Assembly (NCBI GenBank): GCA_036521995.1 | Contig: DATDGR010000017.1 | Span: 1 to 10,542, forward strand | Source: Gp13-AA77 sp036521995 | Lineage (GTDB): Bacteria > Acidobacteriota > Terriglobia > UBA7540 | Direction: 5' to 3' | Length of the DNA stretch: 10,542 bases | Shown here: in pieces, positions 1 to 6,270 of the stretch | Position numbering within the stretch: the stretch's first letter is position 1 | Layout: every line of letters starts with the position of its first letter | Translations under genes and position numbers: made by a program | Notes under the pieces: generated by a model | The model's input: only the letters and a program-made list of their open reading frames with translations | What the model was told of the DNA's origin: nothing | Database searches by the model: none

Positions 1-102
1 CGCAAAGAACGCGGATTCCCACCGAGGCTTGAAAAAGACCTCGCCAAGAACGCTCGGCTTTTTCACAGTTCCCACAGGTCCGACGGCGGCGATACACCTT
101 AA
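1..102 (+). CDS. Possible C-terminal tail of an upstream gene (partial)
   Basis: The frame open from the window edge encodes 33 charged residues (ending SDGGDTP) and stops at TAA 100-102. A strong Shine-Dalgarno-like AAGGAGG follows at 104-110, an arrangement typical of a gene end followed by the next gene's ribosome site. The +2 frame is also open, from base 2 to TGA 188-190, so the true upstream gene could instead end there and overlap the next gene. Neither tail is recognisable. Low confidence that this frame is the coding one. Confidence 0.25.
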   Translation, partial: RKERGFPPRLEKDLAKNARLFHSSHRSDGGDTP

Positions 103-126
103 GAAGGAGGATTTTCTGTCCGAAGA

Positions 127-2490
127 ATGGGGAGCACCCCAAACGACCTCACCGATGGCCTCTTCTATCTTGGTTACGGAGCGTATGTGAATCCTGGCTA
201 TCAATTTGTTCCAGGTCTCCAAGCAACGGCTTCCACCGAGCACCAAGTAGACCTTTACTTCGCCTTGATGCGTGCTTCCGGTGTGCTTCCGCCAGCGGCT
301 ACTCAGCTCTCAAAAACCGGACTCGTCACTCCCGCGCAGGCGCAATCGCTGCAAAACACGGCGACCCAGGTCGCAGAGATCGCGTCGACCGTGGCCACGA
401 ATGTGATCAACAGACTCTACATTCCTCCGTCAGGAAGTACGCCGGGCCACTTTGCTCAAGGCGTGACGGGAAATTCACTTGACACGTCGGAAGCGCTGGA
501 CGCCTCGGGGACCTGGGCCTCGATGCTGGCGAACGCGATAGGCCGGGACGATGTGGCCCTGCAGTGCATCGAATTTTTCTACCTGAACTTCCTTTTGAAT
601 GCTCAGACGATCCAACTTTCGAGCAGTTCGAGTTCGTGGAACGAGGCATATCAACAACTGACGCCCTTTTCGGGGTTTAAGCCCTACAACGACTCGACTG
701 GCGGCTACGCGGGTTCTCCGGCCTCTGTTTGGCAGGAAGGCACCTGGGGCGCAATTCTTTCGCTGATCCAGCTCTATTCCATTCCGGGACTCGCGGGGTA
801 TTTTCAAGGGCTCGGGACGAGCATCGATACGCTGCTGACCACGCTCGCCAGCAGCCAGCGCACGGTACGCGCCACCACGGGGGACGGCAGCCTGATCGGC
901 TACTCGCTGGCGGCGCGCGGCCTGCCCTGGGAGTTCGAAGTCTGGCCCATGTTCGCATCCACAGCGTGGTTCTGGCTGGTGGCGCTTTACCCTGGTCTGC
1001 TCCTGAGCGTTTCGAATACCGCCGCCTTCCTGGAAACCCTCCAGATTCCCCAGGGTTCGAGCCAGACCCCAAATGAGCTCGAGGGCACATCTTCCATGGG
1101 CGCCATGACGGTCAAATGCGTCGACCCGAGCGGCACGCTTAAGCAACTTGCGGCGCAGGATGCGCTCATCGGCAAAGTGGTGCAATTCCAGATGGGCTTT
1201 CCCGCGCTCAGTCTGGGCGACTTCGTGACTCTGCACACACTGCAGATCACCCAGGTGGGTTGGGACCCTAATGGCATGATCACCATCACCTGCTCGGACG
1301 TACAGCGTTTCATTCAAGGACAGCAGATCTGGATGAACGGTGGCCCGCTGGAGTGGTCGCCTGGCCAGACGGCCGTGCAGCCCTCTGGGCCCGCGGTGAC
1401 GGCCAACGCTTTTCCCGTGTCGGACGACAATCCGCGCTTCCTACAAGGCAACCCGATCGATCTCTTGCTCGCCGCACTGCAGAACGAGCTTGGCGTGGGG
1501 CAGGACCCGTCGCTGCGCAGCTCGAATTATGTCTTACAACAGCTTGTTCCCGTTTACTCTCAGCAGCAGAGTTACGACCCGCTTCCGCCGCCTCCGGGTT
1601 GGGTGCTCTTTACCCCAGGCAATGACTCGACGCTGATCAACCCCAATTCCTATATCGATGTGGAGCAGTTTCTATCGCTCCGGGACTCGCAGTTCTCGGG
1701 GGACTTCTTCGAGTTCATCATCACCCGGCCGATCGACGGCAAGCAGTTTATCGAGGACCAGATTCTGAAGCCGCTCGGACTCTACTTGATCGTCGGGGCG
1801 GACGGACAGCTGCGGCTGAAGCCGATGAAACCTCTCCCTTATCAGGCGCCGGTCTTCAACTTCACCGCCAGCAATATCCTGGGCATTCCGCAGACGGAAC
1901 GCCAGCCGATTGTGAATCTGGTCACCGTCCAAATGGACGTGGACAATTCCGGTGTTTCTACGGCGGCGCGGGCCTATCTCGGTCAAGGATCGTACGAGCA
2001 GCAGACTTCTCTCCAACTCTACCAGCAGGTCTACGAGCAGCAGTTGGAAGCCACCGGGATGCGCACGAATTACGGGGGCAATGTGCGCTCGCGGGCCCTC
2101 GCTGACCGCATCTTTCGCCGGCACGCGTTCGCTCCCCCGGCTTACCGCGCGAAGACGCACCTGGCCGCGCTCGGGGTGGAGCTCGGCGACCTGGTCTCGC
2201 TCACGCACCCCCTGCTGGTGGATTTCGAGGCGGGCAAGCTGGGAGTGGTCAACATCACCTGTGAGGTGATGGATCGCAGGCCCAATTACGCTCAGGGGTT
2301 TGTCGAGTTCTCGCTGCTGGACACGCGCTTTTTGAACCTGGCGACCCCTTACCAGATTCCGCCAGCGGCGGCGAACGTACCGGACTGGCAGGAGTCGAGC
2401 GAAACCGAGCATACGCAGTACATGTTTATTTCGTTGGCCGCCCAGGGTGGGGCCAACCCGGATGGAACAGCAGGGAACACGATCTATTGA
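127..2490 (+). CDS. Phage-type tail tip/baseplate hub protein with N-terminal six-hairpin glycosidase-like domain
   Basis: This 787-aa protein looks like a two-part tail protein. Residues about 10-290 resemble the alpha/alpha six-hairpin glycosidase fold: a TASTEHQVD motif (34-42), a SLDTSEALDASGTWA stretch (117-131), VWQEGTW (201-207) and LPWEFEVWPMFASTAWFWL (266-284). Residues about 300-740 resemble phage tail-tip or baseplate hub proteins: a beta-rich segment with FVTLHTLQIT (366-375), FIEDQILKPLGLYLIVGADG (541-560), and a conserved-looking stretch from RSRALADRIFRRH (654-666) to LGDLVSLTHPLL (686-697). The known parallel is the Rhodobacter gene-transfer-agent hub protein, which carries a glycoside-hydrolase-like TIM barrel. 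A wall- or polysaccharide-binding or cleaving role is inferred; no catalytic pair could be assigned. Start: ATG 127 lies 16 nt after AAGGAGG (104-110), which is too far for good use, and the six-hairpin part seems to lack its first hairpins, so the true 5' end is uncertain. The small structural genes downstream support a tail role. Confidence 0.68.
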   Translation: MGSTPNDLTDGLFYLGYGAYVNPGYQFVPGLQATASTEHQVDLYFALMRASGVLPPAATQLSKTGLVTPAQAQSLQNTATQVAEIASTVATNVINRLYIPPSGSTPGHFAQGVTGNSLDTSEALDASGTWASMLANAIGRDDVALQCIEFFYLNFLLNAQTIQLSSSSSSWNEAYQQLTPFSGFKPYNDSTGGYAGSPASVWQEGTWGAILSLIQLYSIPGLAGYFQGLGTSIDTLLTTLASSQRTVRATTGDGSLIGYSLAARGLPWEFEVWPMFASTAWFWLVALYPGLLLSVSNTAAFLETLQIPQGSSQTPNELEGTSSMGAMTVKCVDPSGTLKQLAAQDALIGKVVQFQMGFPALSLGDFVTLHTLQITQVGWDPNGMITITCSDVQRFIQGQQIWMNGGPLEWSPGQTAVQPSGPAVTANAFPVSDDNPRFLQGNPIDLLLAALQNELGVGQDPSLRSSNYVLQQLVPVYSQQQSYDPLPPPPGWVLFTPGNDSTLINPNSYIDVEQFLSLRDSQFSGDFFEFIITRPIDGKQFIEDQILKPLGLYLIVGADGQLRLKPMKPLPYQAPVFNFTASNILGIPQTERQPIVNLVTVQMDVDNSGVSTAARAYLGQGSYEQQTSLQLYQQVYEQQLEATGMRTNYGGNVRSRALADRIFRRHAFAPPAYRAKTHLAALGVELGDLVSLTHPLLVDFEAGKLGVVNITCEVMDRRPNYAQGFVEFSLLDTRFLNLATPYQIPPAAANVPDWQESSETEHTQYMFISLAAQGGANPDGTAGNTIY

Positions 2491-2491
2491 G

Positions 2492-2520
2492 AGGCAGTCG
2501 TCAGTGAAAGCGGACTGCCT
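2492..2520 (+). other. Inverted repeat after the tail hub gene
   Basis: Perfect 8-bp arms AGGCAGTC (2492-2499) and GACTGCCT (2513-2520) flank a 13-nt loop, starting 2 nt after the TGA stop. No T-run follows, so it is not a classical intrinsic terminator. It could attenuate or stabilise the transcript between the hub gene and the small tail genes. Confidence 0.5.
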
Positions 2521-2550
2521 GCAGACTCAAACAAGGACTGAGAGCTAGAG

Positions 2551-3033
2551 ATGAGCCAGCTTACCATATCAACGGTGCCGGGCTTCTTTGATATCGCCGA
2601 CTCCACGATCTCGGGGGGCCAGCCGCTCACCGATGATTCACTTCTGAAGATCTCGCACAATGCCAAGTTCGGGGTGGTGCGCTGCGAGATCATTTACATG
2701 GGCTTTTATGCATCCGGTAACACGGTGCCAGCGCCCACCAGCCCTGTAGACGGTTACGCGTATCAGAGGAGCGAATGCGCGTTTATTCCCATCTTCGCTT
2801 CAAGCCGCCAGCCGGCCGCGGGCTTTGTGCCCGGACAGGCTAGCTTTCCCATCCTGGCTAACAACGATCTTGGGACCGGAAATCTGCTGGTCGTTCCCTA
2901 CACGCTCGACGTCAACGACACCACAGGGCTGGTTACTTGCCAGGTCTATTTCTCAGGCAACGCCGCGCAGAATCAGGGCACGGTGAAGGTCTACTGCATC
3001 GCGATGCGCTCGAGCGTGAACGTAACCAACTGA
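2551..3033 (+). CDS. Hypothetical phage-type structural protein (160 aa)
   Basis: I do not recognise a family. The protein is beta-rich, has no signal peptide or membrane segment, and carries many small and polar residues (for example QVYFSGNAAQNQGTVKVYC near 131-149), as in small virion structural proteins. It lies 60 bp after the tail hub gene and 25 bp before a fibre-like gene, all on one strand, so a tail or baseplate accessory role is inferred from position. Only a weak purine-rich site (GAGAGCTAGAG) precedes the ATG. A virion decoration or fibre-attachment protein would be equally consistent. Confidence 0.6.
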   Translation: MSQLTISTVPGFFDIADSTISGGQPLTDDSLLKISHNAKFGVVRCEIIYMGFYASGNTVPAPTSPVDGYAYQRSECAFIPIFASSRQPAAGFVPGQASFPILANNDLGTGNLLVVPYTLDVNDTTGLVTCQVYFSGNAAQNQGTVKVYCIAMRSSVNVTN

Positions 3034-3058
3034 GGGCTCGGTACGAGGAGAAGAAGGT

Positions 3059-3691
3059 ATGGCAGTCACGCGCACGATCCTGCCGAGAAAGGGTTTGATT
3101 CAGTCGCAGCACGGGCTGACGGGCTATGAAGCCGATCAAGATGCCAACTGGGCTCTGCTCGATGCGAACGTGGCCTTCCTTTCGGATCTGCAATTCCCCG
3201 ACCTGGGAATCAACGGCGTGATCTCTGGCTTCAGGCTAACCGCCTCGTCGACCCTTACGCCCGGTCTGGCGACCGGGGTTCTCTATGCGCAGGGCGTGCG
3301 TTATGCGCCAGCCACCGCACCGGCGCTGGCCCCCGCTCCTCCGAACGCGACCTCATACCTCTTCTACAACTCGGCGTCAGGTTTCTACTACCAGTCGAGC
3401 CCCGTGGGGGCCGCCACTGGCGACGCCCTGATCGGAAACGCGCAGACTACTGCCACTGCCGTCTCGGGAGCGACTCCGGGGGCTGTCATCTTTGGTTATG
3501 TCAGTGCAGCCGGCAGTGCTGCCGGGAGCTTTACCGTACCTCATCTCTTGGGCCGGAAGCCAGTTGGAGCCGTCATCTTGATGACCTCAAGCGGCGCCAT
3601 CTGGTTCCAACCGTCAACGTTGTTCGACGCTACTAACTTATATCTCGTGGCTTCCGGGGCAGGTGCGACGGCCGCGATTCAGGTCTGGTGA
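3059..3691 (+). CDS. Probable tail fibre/tail appendage protein (210 aa)
   Basis: The N-terminal part (GLTGYEADQDANWALLDANVAFL, about 20-42) resembles the NWxLLD segment common near the start of small tail-fibre or baseplate-appendage proteins. The middle is Ala/Gly/Thr/Ser-rich. The C-terminus (FTVPHLLGRKPVGAVILM near 159-176, ending TAAIQVW) matches the usual layout of fibre C-termini, in which a HxLGRxPxG segment is followed by beta strands. This suggests a trimeric receptor-contact or appendage protein, which is an inference. A purine-rich ribosome site (GAGGAGAAGAAGGT) abuts the ATG. It is the last clear structural gene of the module. Confidence 0.62.
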   Translation: MAVTRTILPRKGLIQSQHGLTGYEADQDANWALLDANVAFLSDLQFPDLGINGVISGFRLTASSTLTPGLATGVLYAQGVRYAPATAPALAPAPPNATSYLFYNSASGFYYQSSPVGAATGDALIGNAQTTATAVSGATPGAVIFGYVSAAGSAAGSFTVPHLLGRKPVGAVILMTSSGAIWFQPSTLFDATNLYLVASGAGATAAIQVW

Positions 3692-3712
3692 GGTCATGCT
3701 TGGGAGGTCATC

Positions 3713-3979
3713 ATGCTGGGTGCAGGTCTCGCGACCAAAGCAGAATTTCAGAAGTGGGTTATGAAACAGAAGCAGAAGCTCGACGTGAGCATTTCCACCC
3801 GGTTACCGCTGACCCGCTATCGGACCCTTGAGGCTTGGTGCAGCCGTAGCTTGCGCAAGCGCTCCGAGCTGGTCGGGATCGTACTGGACCGGGTCCTCGA
3901 AATCTACGAAGAGGAGGCGGGCACTGACCAGCCCCTGGAGTTCTTCATCCGCCGCCTCCACCTCGACCGAGACTTGTAA
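3713..3979 (+). CDS. Small ribbon-helix-helix (CopG/Arc-like) protein
   Basis: This 88-aa protein shows an RHH layout. A short strand, KLDVSISTRLP (22-32), is followed by helix A, LTRYRTLEAWCSRS (33-46), a turn rich in Arg/Lys, and helix B, SELVGIVLDRVLEIYEEE (51-68). RHH proteins bind operator DNA as dimers through the strand. About 20 residues precede the strand and 20 follow helix B (TDQPLEFFIRRLHLDRDL), so it is longer than a minimal Arc. The start ATG has a good site (GGGAGG, 3702-3707) 5 nt upstream. It sits 21 bp after the fibre gene and is probably co-transcribed. It could regulate the tail module or be an orphan antitoxin-like protein; no toxin gene is adjacent. Confidence 0.6.
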   Translation: MLGAGLATKAEFQKWVMKQKQKLDVSISTRLPLTRYRTLEAWCSRSLRKRSELVGIVLDRVLEIYEEEAGTDQPLEFFIRRLHLDRDL

Positions 3980-3990
3980 GCTTCATTGTG

Positions 3991-4062
3991 GTCTGAGACG
4001 TCTGAGATGTCTGAAATGTCTGTATCGTCTACAAAGTCTTTGATGTCTTTCATGTCCTATAC
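3991..4062 (+). repeat. Eight-unit 9-bp tandem repeat
   Basis: Eight consecutive 9-bp units begin at 3991, 4000, 4009, 4018, 4027, 4036, 4045 and 4054. The first seven start with GTCT and the last with GTCC. The first three are nearly identical (GTCTGAGAC, GTCTGAGAT, GTCTGAAAT) and later units diverge after the GTCT. The array starts 12 bp after the RHH gene stop. Read as codons it gives Ser/Met-rich tripeptides (SETSEMSEMS), but I do not think it is coding. Confidence 0.8.
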
Positions 4063-4096
4063 CTTTGGGAATTACCCAGCCCCGTGTAGGCTCTCT

Positions 4097-4123
4097 CCCG
4101 GACGCTCGAAACCTAGCGTCGGG
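4097..4123 (+). other. GC-rich hairpin in the gap between the tail module and the membrane genes
   Basis: Arms CCCGGACGCT (4097-4106) and AGCGTCGGG (4115-4123) pair with a single bulged G around the 8-nt loop CGAAACCT. No T-run follows, so termination is uncertain. The 232-bp gap 3980-4211 otherwise holds the 9-bp repeat array and the ribosome site of the next gene; no further gene was seen in it. Confidence 0.5.
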
Positions 4124-4211
4124 AAGGAGCTTACATCCAATGTGCCCGTGGCCTTACTAACAGATCCGCGGTGCCGGGGGCTGAGACTAGCCGAACAGGA
4201 GGCTCCTGGCT

Positions 4212-4505
4212 ATGAAGTCCATTGCGTTTTGGGCGCTTGACGCGACCGTACTCTTCGCGCTGTCGCTCGTCTACTTTCATCAGGGTTACCACCGGAGAAA
4301 CCCGCTTTTCACCGTGTGCTTGTGTAACTGCGTTGCGCTTCAGCTTGTGGGAGCGTGGTCGCTGGCTGCGGGCCGGCCGCCGTGGGTCAATTCCTTGCGA
4401 GCGGTTGACGACATCGTGCAGTATCTGCTGGTAGCAGGCGTCTTGGTGTTAGCCTTGCGCCGGAGGGAATGCCCCGTCAATCAGACTTTGCTTTGGGGGC
4501 CATGA
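4212..4505 (+). CDS. Small membrane protein (97 aa), possibly the N-terminal half of a split gene
   Basis: There are three hydrophobic segments: IAFWALDATVLFALSLVYF (about 4-22), LFTVCLCNCVALQLVGAWSLAA (about 32-53) and VQYLLVAGVLVLALR (about 69-83). No family is recognised. The start ATG has an AGGAGG site (4197-4202) 9 nt upstream, embedded in the palindrome CAGGAG-G-CTCCTG (4196-4208), which could partly hide it. The stop TGA overlaps an ATG in another frame (ATGA, 4502-4505), which continues as a membrane protein. Either the two are translationally coupled subunits or one five-segment protein has been broken by a frameshift near 4460-4500. A holin-like role next to tail genes is conceivable but unsupported by any motif. 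Confidence 0.55.
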   Translation: MKSIAFWALDATVLFALSLVYFHQGYHRRNPLFTVCLCNCVALQLVGAWSLAAGRPPWVNSLRAVDDIVQYLLVAGVLVLALRRRECPVNQTLLWGP

Positions 4506-4750
4506 TGGTGCTCAACGTGATCTCGAGGTGCCTGGGTAGTCATGTTGAGCACTCCGTCCAAATATGGCTGCGTAACATCGCCTTTTTCGGGCCAGCCATT
4601 TTCCTGCTGATTGCCCTATCGAACCTTCGGCTGGATATGATTCCGCTGTGGATCACTTCGATGTTTCGGACCATCGGTGACCGCTTGGTCGAAGGGCCTG
4701 CGATGGCCGCGGTTGGAATCTTCGGCGCGTTTCGGAGCCGTCGCTGGTGA
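4502..4750 (+). CDS. Small membrane protein (82 aa), possibly the C-terminal half of a split gene
   Basis: Read from the overlapping ATG 4502, the product has hydrophobic stretches MMVLNVISRCLG (1-12) and NIAFFGPAIFLLIALS (about 27-42), then a moderately hydrophobic segment with basic ends (RLDMIPLWITSMFRTIGDR). An ATG at 4469 in the same frame would add 11 residues (MPRQSDFALGA) but lies inside the preceding gene. No ribosome site is obvious, as expected for coupled translation or for the back half of a frameshifted gene. Family unknown. Confidence 0.45.
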   Translation: MMVLNVISRCLGSHVEHSVQIWLRNIAFFGPAIFLLIALSNLRLDMIPLWITSMFRTIGDRLVEGPAMAAVGIFGAFRSRRW

Positions 4751-4800
4751 CGGCGCGGCCAGAGTTGTGACTCGGCGCAACACAGGAACTCAGACTGCGT

Positions 4801-4806
4801 TACAAT
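4801..4806 (+). promoter_or_regulatory. Candidate -10 box of a leaderless promoter
   Basis: TACAAT (4801-4806) ends 6 nt before the GTG at 4813, so transcription would begin at or next to the start codon. No clear -35 box is visible 16-18 nt upstream. The same 6-nt geometry recurs at the vapB-like gene (TATACT, 10173-10178, - strand), which strengthens the call. Confidence 0.5.
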
Positions 4807-4812
4807 ACACGG

Positions 4813-5220
4813 GTGCGTGTGCCCGCCAGGAGCGTTGTCTGCCGGATCAGCCTTGTAGGGATTGGGCTCTGTTGGGCGGTGTCATTGCCTTCGACCGTTT
4901 CGACTGCCGATCCTCAAGGCTCTAACTTTGACCTCAACGGTACCATCAGCAAGCAGTCCGCGGGTAAGTTGACGGTTGACTCCGGACAGGGCATCTTTTT
5001 CCGGGTGTCTTACGGTGACGAGACCACCATCGTGCGCGCGGACGGGAGTTCCGGATCGGAAAAAGATCTAAAGGCTGGAATCAAAGTACATGTCCTCGGT
5101 GATCTTGAGGAGTCCGGCGAGGTTAAGGCTCAGCGCATCGAGATTCAGGGCGACGAATCGAAAGGTTCCCCGCCACCGCACTCTCAAATCTCACCTCGAG
5201 TTCTTAGCCGAGCTGCTTGA
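4813..5220 (+). CDS. Secreted DUF5666-like beta-domain protein
   Basis: This 135-aa protein begins with a signal-peptide-like segment: basic MRVPARSVVCR, a hydrophobic core SLVGIGLCWAVSL (13-25), and a likely cleavage site near STVSTA|D (about residue 32). The mature part (about 38-113) has the rhythm of DUF5666: NGTISKQSAGKLTVDSG, FRVSYGDETTIV, then DLKAGIKVHVLGDLEESGEVKAQRIEI, the usual strands ending with GxxVxVxG and AxxIEI. Such small OB-like secreted domains are common in acidobacteria and have no settled function. The C-terminus (GSPPPHSQISPRVLSRAA) looks unstructured. The GTG start is chosen because TACAAT lies 6 nt upstream and there is no ribosome site; GTG 4819 is an alternative. 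It is convergent with the downstream cyclodeaminase-family gene. Confidence 0.7.
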   Translation: MRVPARSVVCRISLVGIGLCWAVSLPSTVSTADPQGSNFDLNGTISKQSAGKLTVDSGQGIFFRVSYGDETTIVRADGSSGSEKDLKAGIKVHVLGDLEESGEVKAQRIEIQGDESKGSPPPHSQISPRVLSRAA

Positions 5221-5243
5221 AGAGATGGCGAGGCCGTCGCCCG

Positions 5244-5275
5244 CAGATCATGTCCTTCGCGAATGACATGATCTG
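5244..5275. terminator. Strong inverted repeat between convergent genes, candidate bidirectional terminator
   Basis: Perfect 11-bp arms CAGATCATGTC (5244-5254) and GACATGATCTG (5265-5275) surround a 10-nt loop whose core TTCGCGAA (5256-5263) is itself palindromic. It lies between the stop of the DUF5666-like gene (5220) and the stop of the cyclodeaminase-family gene (5279). There is no T-run on either side, so intrinsic termination is not certain; it could protect 3' ends or bind a dimeric protein. Confidence 0.6.
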
Positions 5276-5278
5276 GTC

Positions 5279-6238
5279 TCAATCGCCCCAGATTGTGATC
5301 TTCCGCCCTTTGCCTTGTTCCAGCGCCTGCCGGTAGACGTAGCCGGCGGCCATCACATCCCAAATTGCGATTCCCGAAGACTTAAAGATGGTCAGCTCGT
5401 CGTCGGCTGTGCGCCCCGGCCGAGCACCCGCTACAATCTCATGTAATTCCAGGACGCCACCCCAGCCGCCGCGGATTGAGCTCAAGCCCTGTACCAAGTC
5501 GCCGGCTTCTTCCCGCGCTTGCTCAATGGTATCGACCGCAATGATGGTAGAGCGAGCCAGAGCCTGGTCGTCCAGTTCGCGCCGGTCCAGCGTGTTGGCA
5601 CCGATCGCGTTGACGTGCGTGCCGGGGCCGAGCCATTCGCCTTTCAAGACAGGCTCGCGAGAGTTCGTGGCCGTGATCACCACATCGCCGAACCGCGCCG
5701 CAGACTCCGCGGTGTCGGCAGGCTCCACCGGAAATCCCAGGCGAGCCGTCATCTCACCCGCGAAGGCTTGGCGCCGGACGGCATCCCGGCTGAAGGCACG
5801 AGCCGCTTCCAACTTTCGTACCTGGGCGACGGCCTCGAGCTGTGTCCGCGCCTGCCGTCCCGTGCCGATCACCCCGACGCGAGACGCATCTTTCCGCGCC
5901 AGATAGCGGGTGGCCACACCGCTCGCTGCGCCCGTGCGGATCCGGCCGAGATGGTCAGCTTCGAGAAGAGCCAGTAGTTCGCCGCTCACGCCGTCGTACA
6001 AGAGCACCAGGAATCGCAAGGCGGCTCTTGACACGGTGTAGATCTTCATTCCTACGAGCTTCTCGTCCGCCAGTCCTGCCGCCATGTAATGCAGCGACAC
6101 AGCGGGGAGAAATATTCGCTGGCGCGAGCGATTGATGGCACTTCGGCGGTGCTGCGCAAGGAAGCTGGCTTGCACACGCTCGATCGCCACCTCCATGGGG
6201 AACAGCTCTTGAACATCCTCTTCGGTCAGGAACATCAT
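5279..6238 (-). CDS. Ornithine cyclodeaminase/mu-crystallin family protein
   Basis: This 319-aa NAD(P)-dependent enzyme-like protein has the full length of the family, which includes ornithine cyclodeaminase, alanine dehydrogenase-like and imine (ketimine) reductases. Visible features: FLTEEDVQELF at the N-terminus, K65 in GMKIYTVS (the usual substrate-binding lysine region), RIRTGAASGVATRYLA (99-114), the Rossmann motif GVIGTGRQARTQLEAV (122-137), VITATNSREPVL (187-198), HVNAIGANTLDRRELDD (208-224), and the C-terminal signature TIFKSSGIAIWD (283-294). The exact substrate cannot be read from sequence. Start: ATG 6238 (or ATG 6235) fits the family; an upstream TTG at 6265 would add nine non-conserved residues. 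It is the last gene of a - strand operon, 32 bp after the acyltransferase-like gene. Confidence 0.88.
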   Translation of the reverse strand: MMFLTEEDVQELFPMEVAIERVQASFLAQHRRSAINRSRQRIFLPAVSLHYMAAGLADEKLVGMKIYTVSRAALRFLVLLYDGVSGELLALLEADHLGRIRTGAASGVATRYLARKDASRVGVIGTGRQARTQLEAVAQVRKLEAARAFSRDAVRRQAFAGEMTARLGFPVEPADTAESAARFGDVVITATNSREPVLKGEWLGPGTHVNAIGANTLDRRELDDQALARSTIIAVDTIEQAREEAGDLVQGLSSIRGGWGGVLELHEIVAGARPGRTADDELTIFKSSGIAIWDVMAAGYVYRQALEQGKGRKITIWGD

Positions 6239-6270
6239 GGCAACTCGTCCCGGACTTTCGGCCAAAGTTC

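Noticed and set aside
475..1317. Long open frame on the - strand (280 codons) opposite the tail hub gene
   Set aside because: It lies wholly inside a gene with clear domain signals on the other strand, its product is rich in Arg/His/Gly and matches no fold; a typical GC-rich shadow. The same applies to the - strand frame at 1672-2412.
4165..4215. Thi-box-like CTGAGA followed by CCGAAC before the membrane gene (TPP riboswitch?)
   Set aside because: Only these short pieces match; the conserved second half of the TPP aptamer is absent and the next gene has no thiamine link.
3986..4240. 84-codon frame with SETSEMSEMS repeats
   Set aside because: The coding-like periodicity is just the 9-bp tandem repeat; the rest has no domain, no ribosome site, and it overlaps the start of the membrane protein gene.
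6239..6265. TTG start at 6265 for the cyclodeaminase-family gene
   Set aside because: It adds nine residues not expected in the family, while ATG 6238/6235 gives the normal FLTEEDV start.
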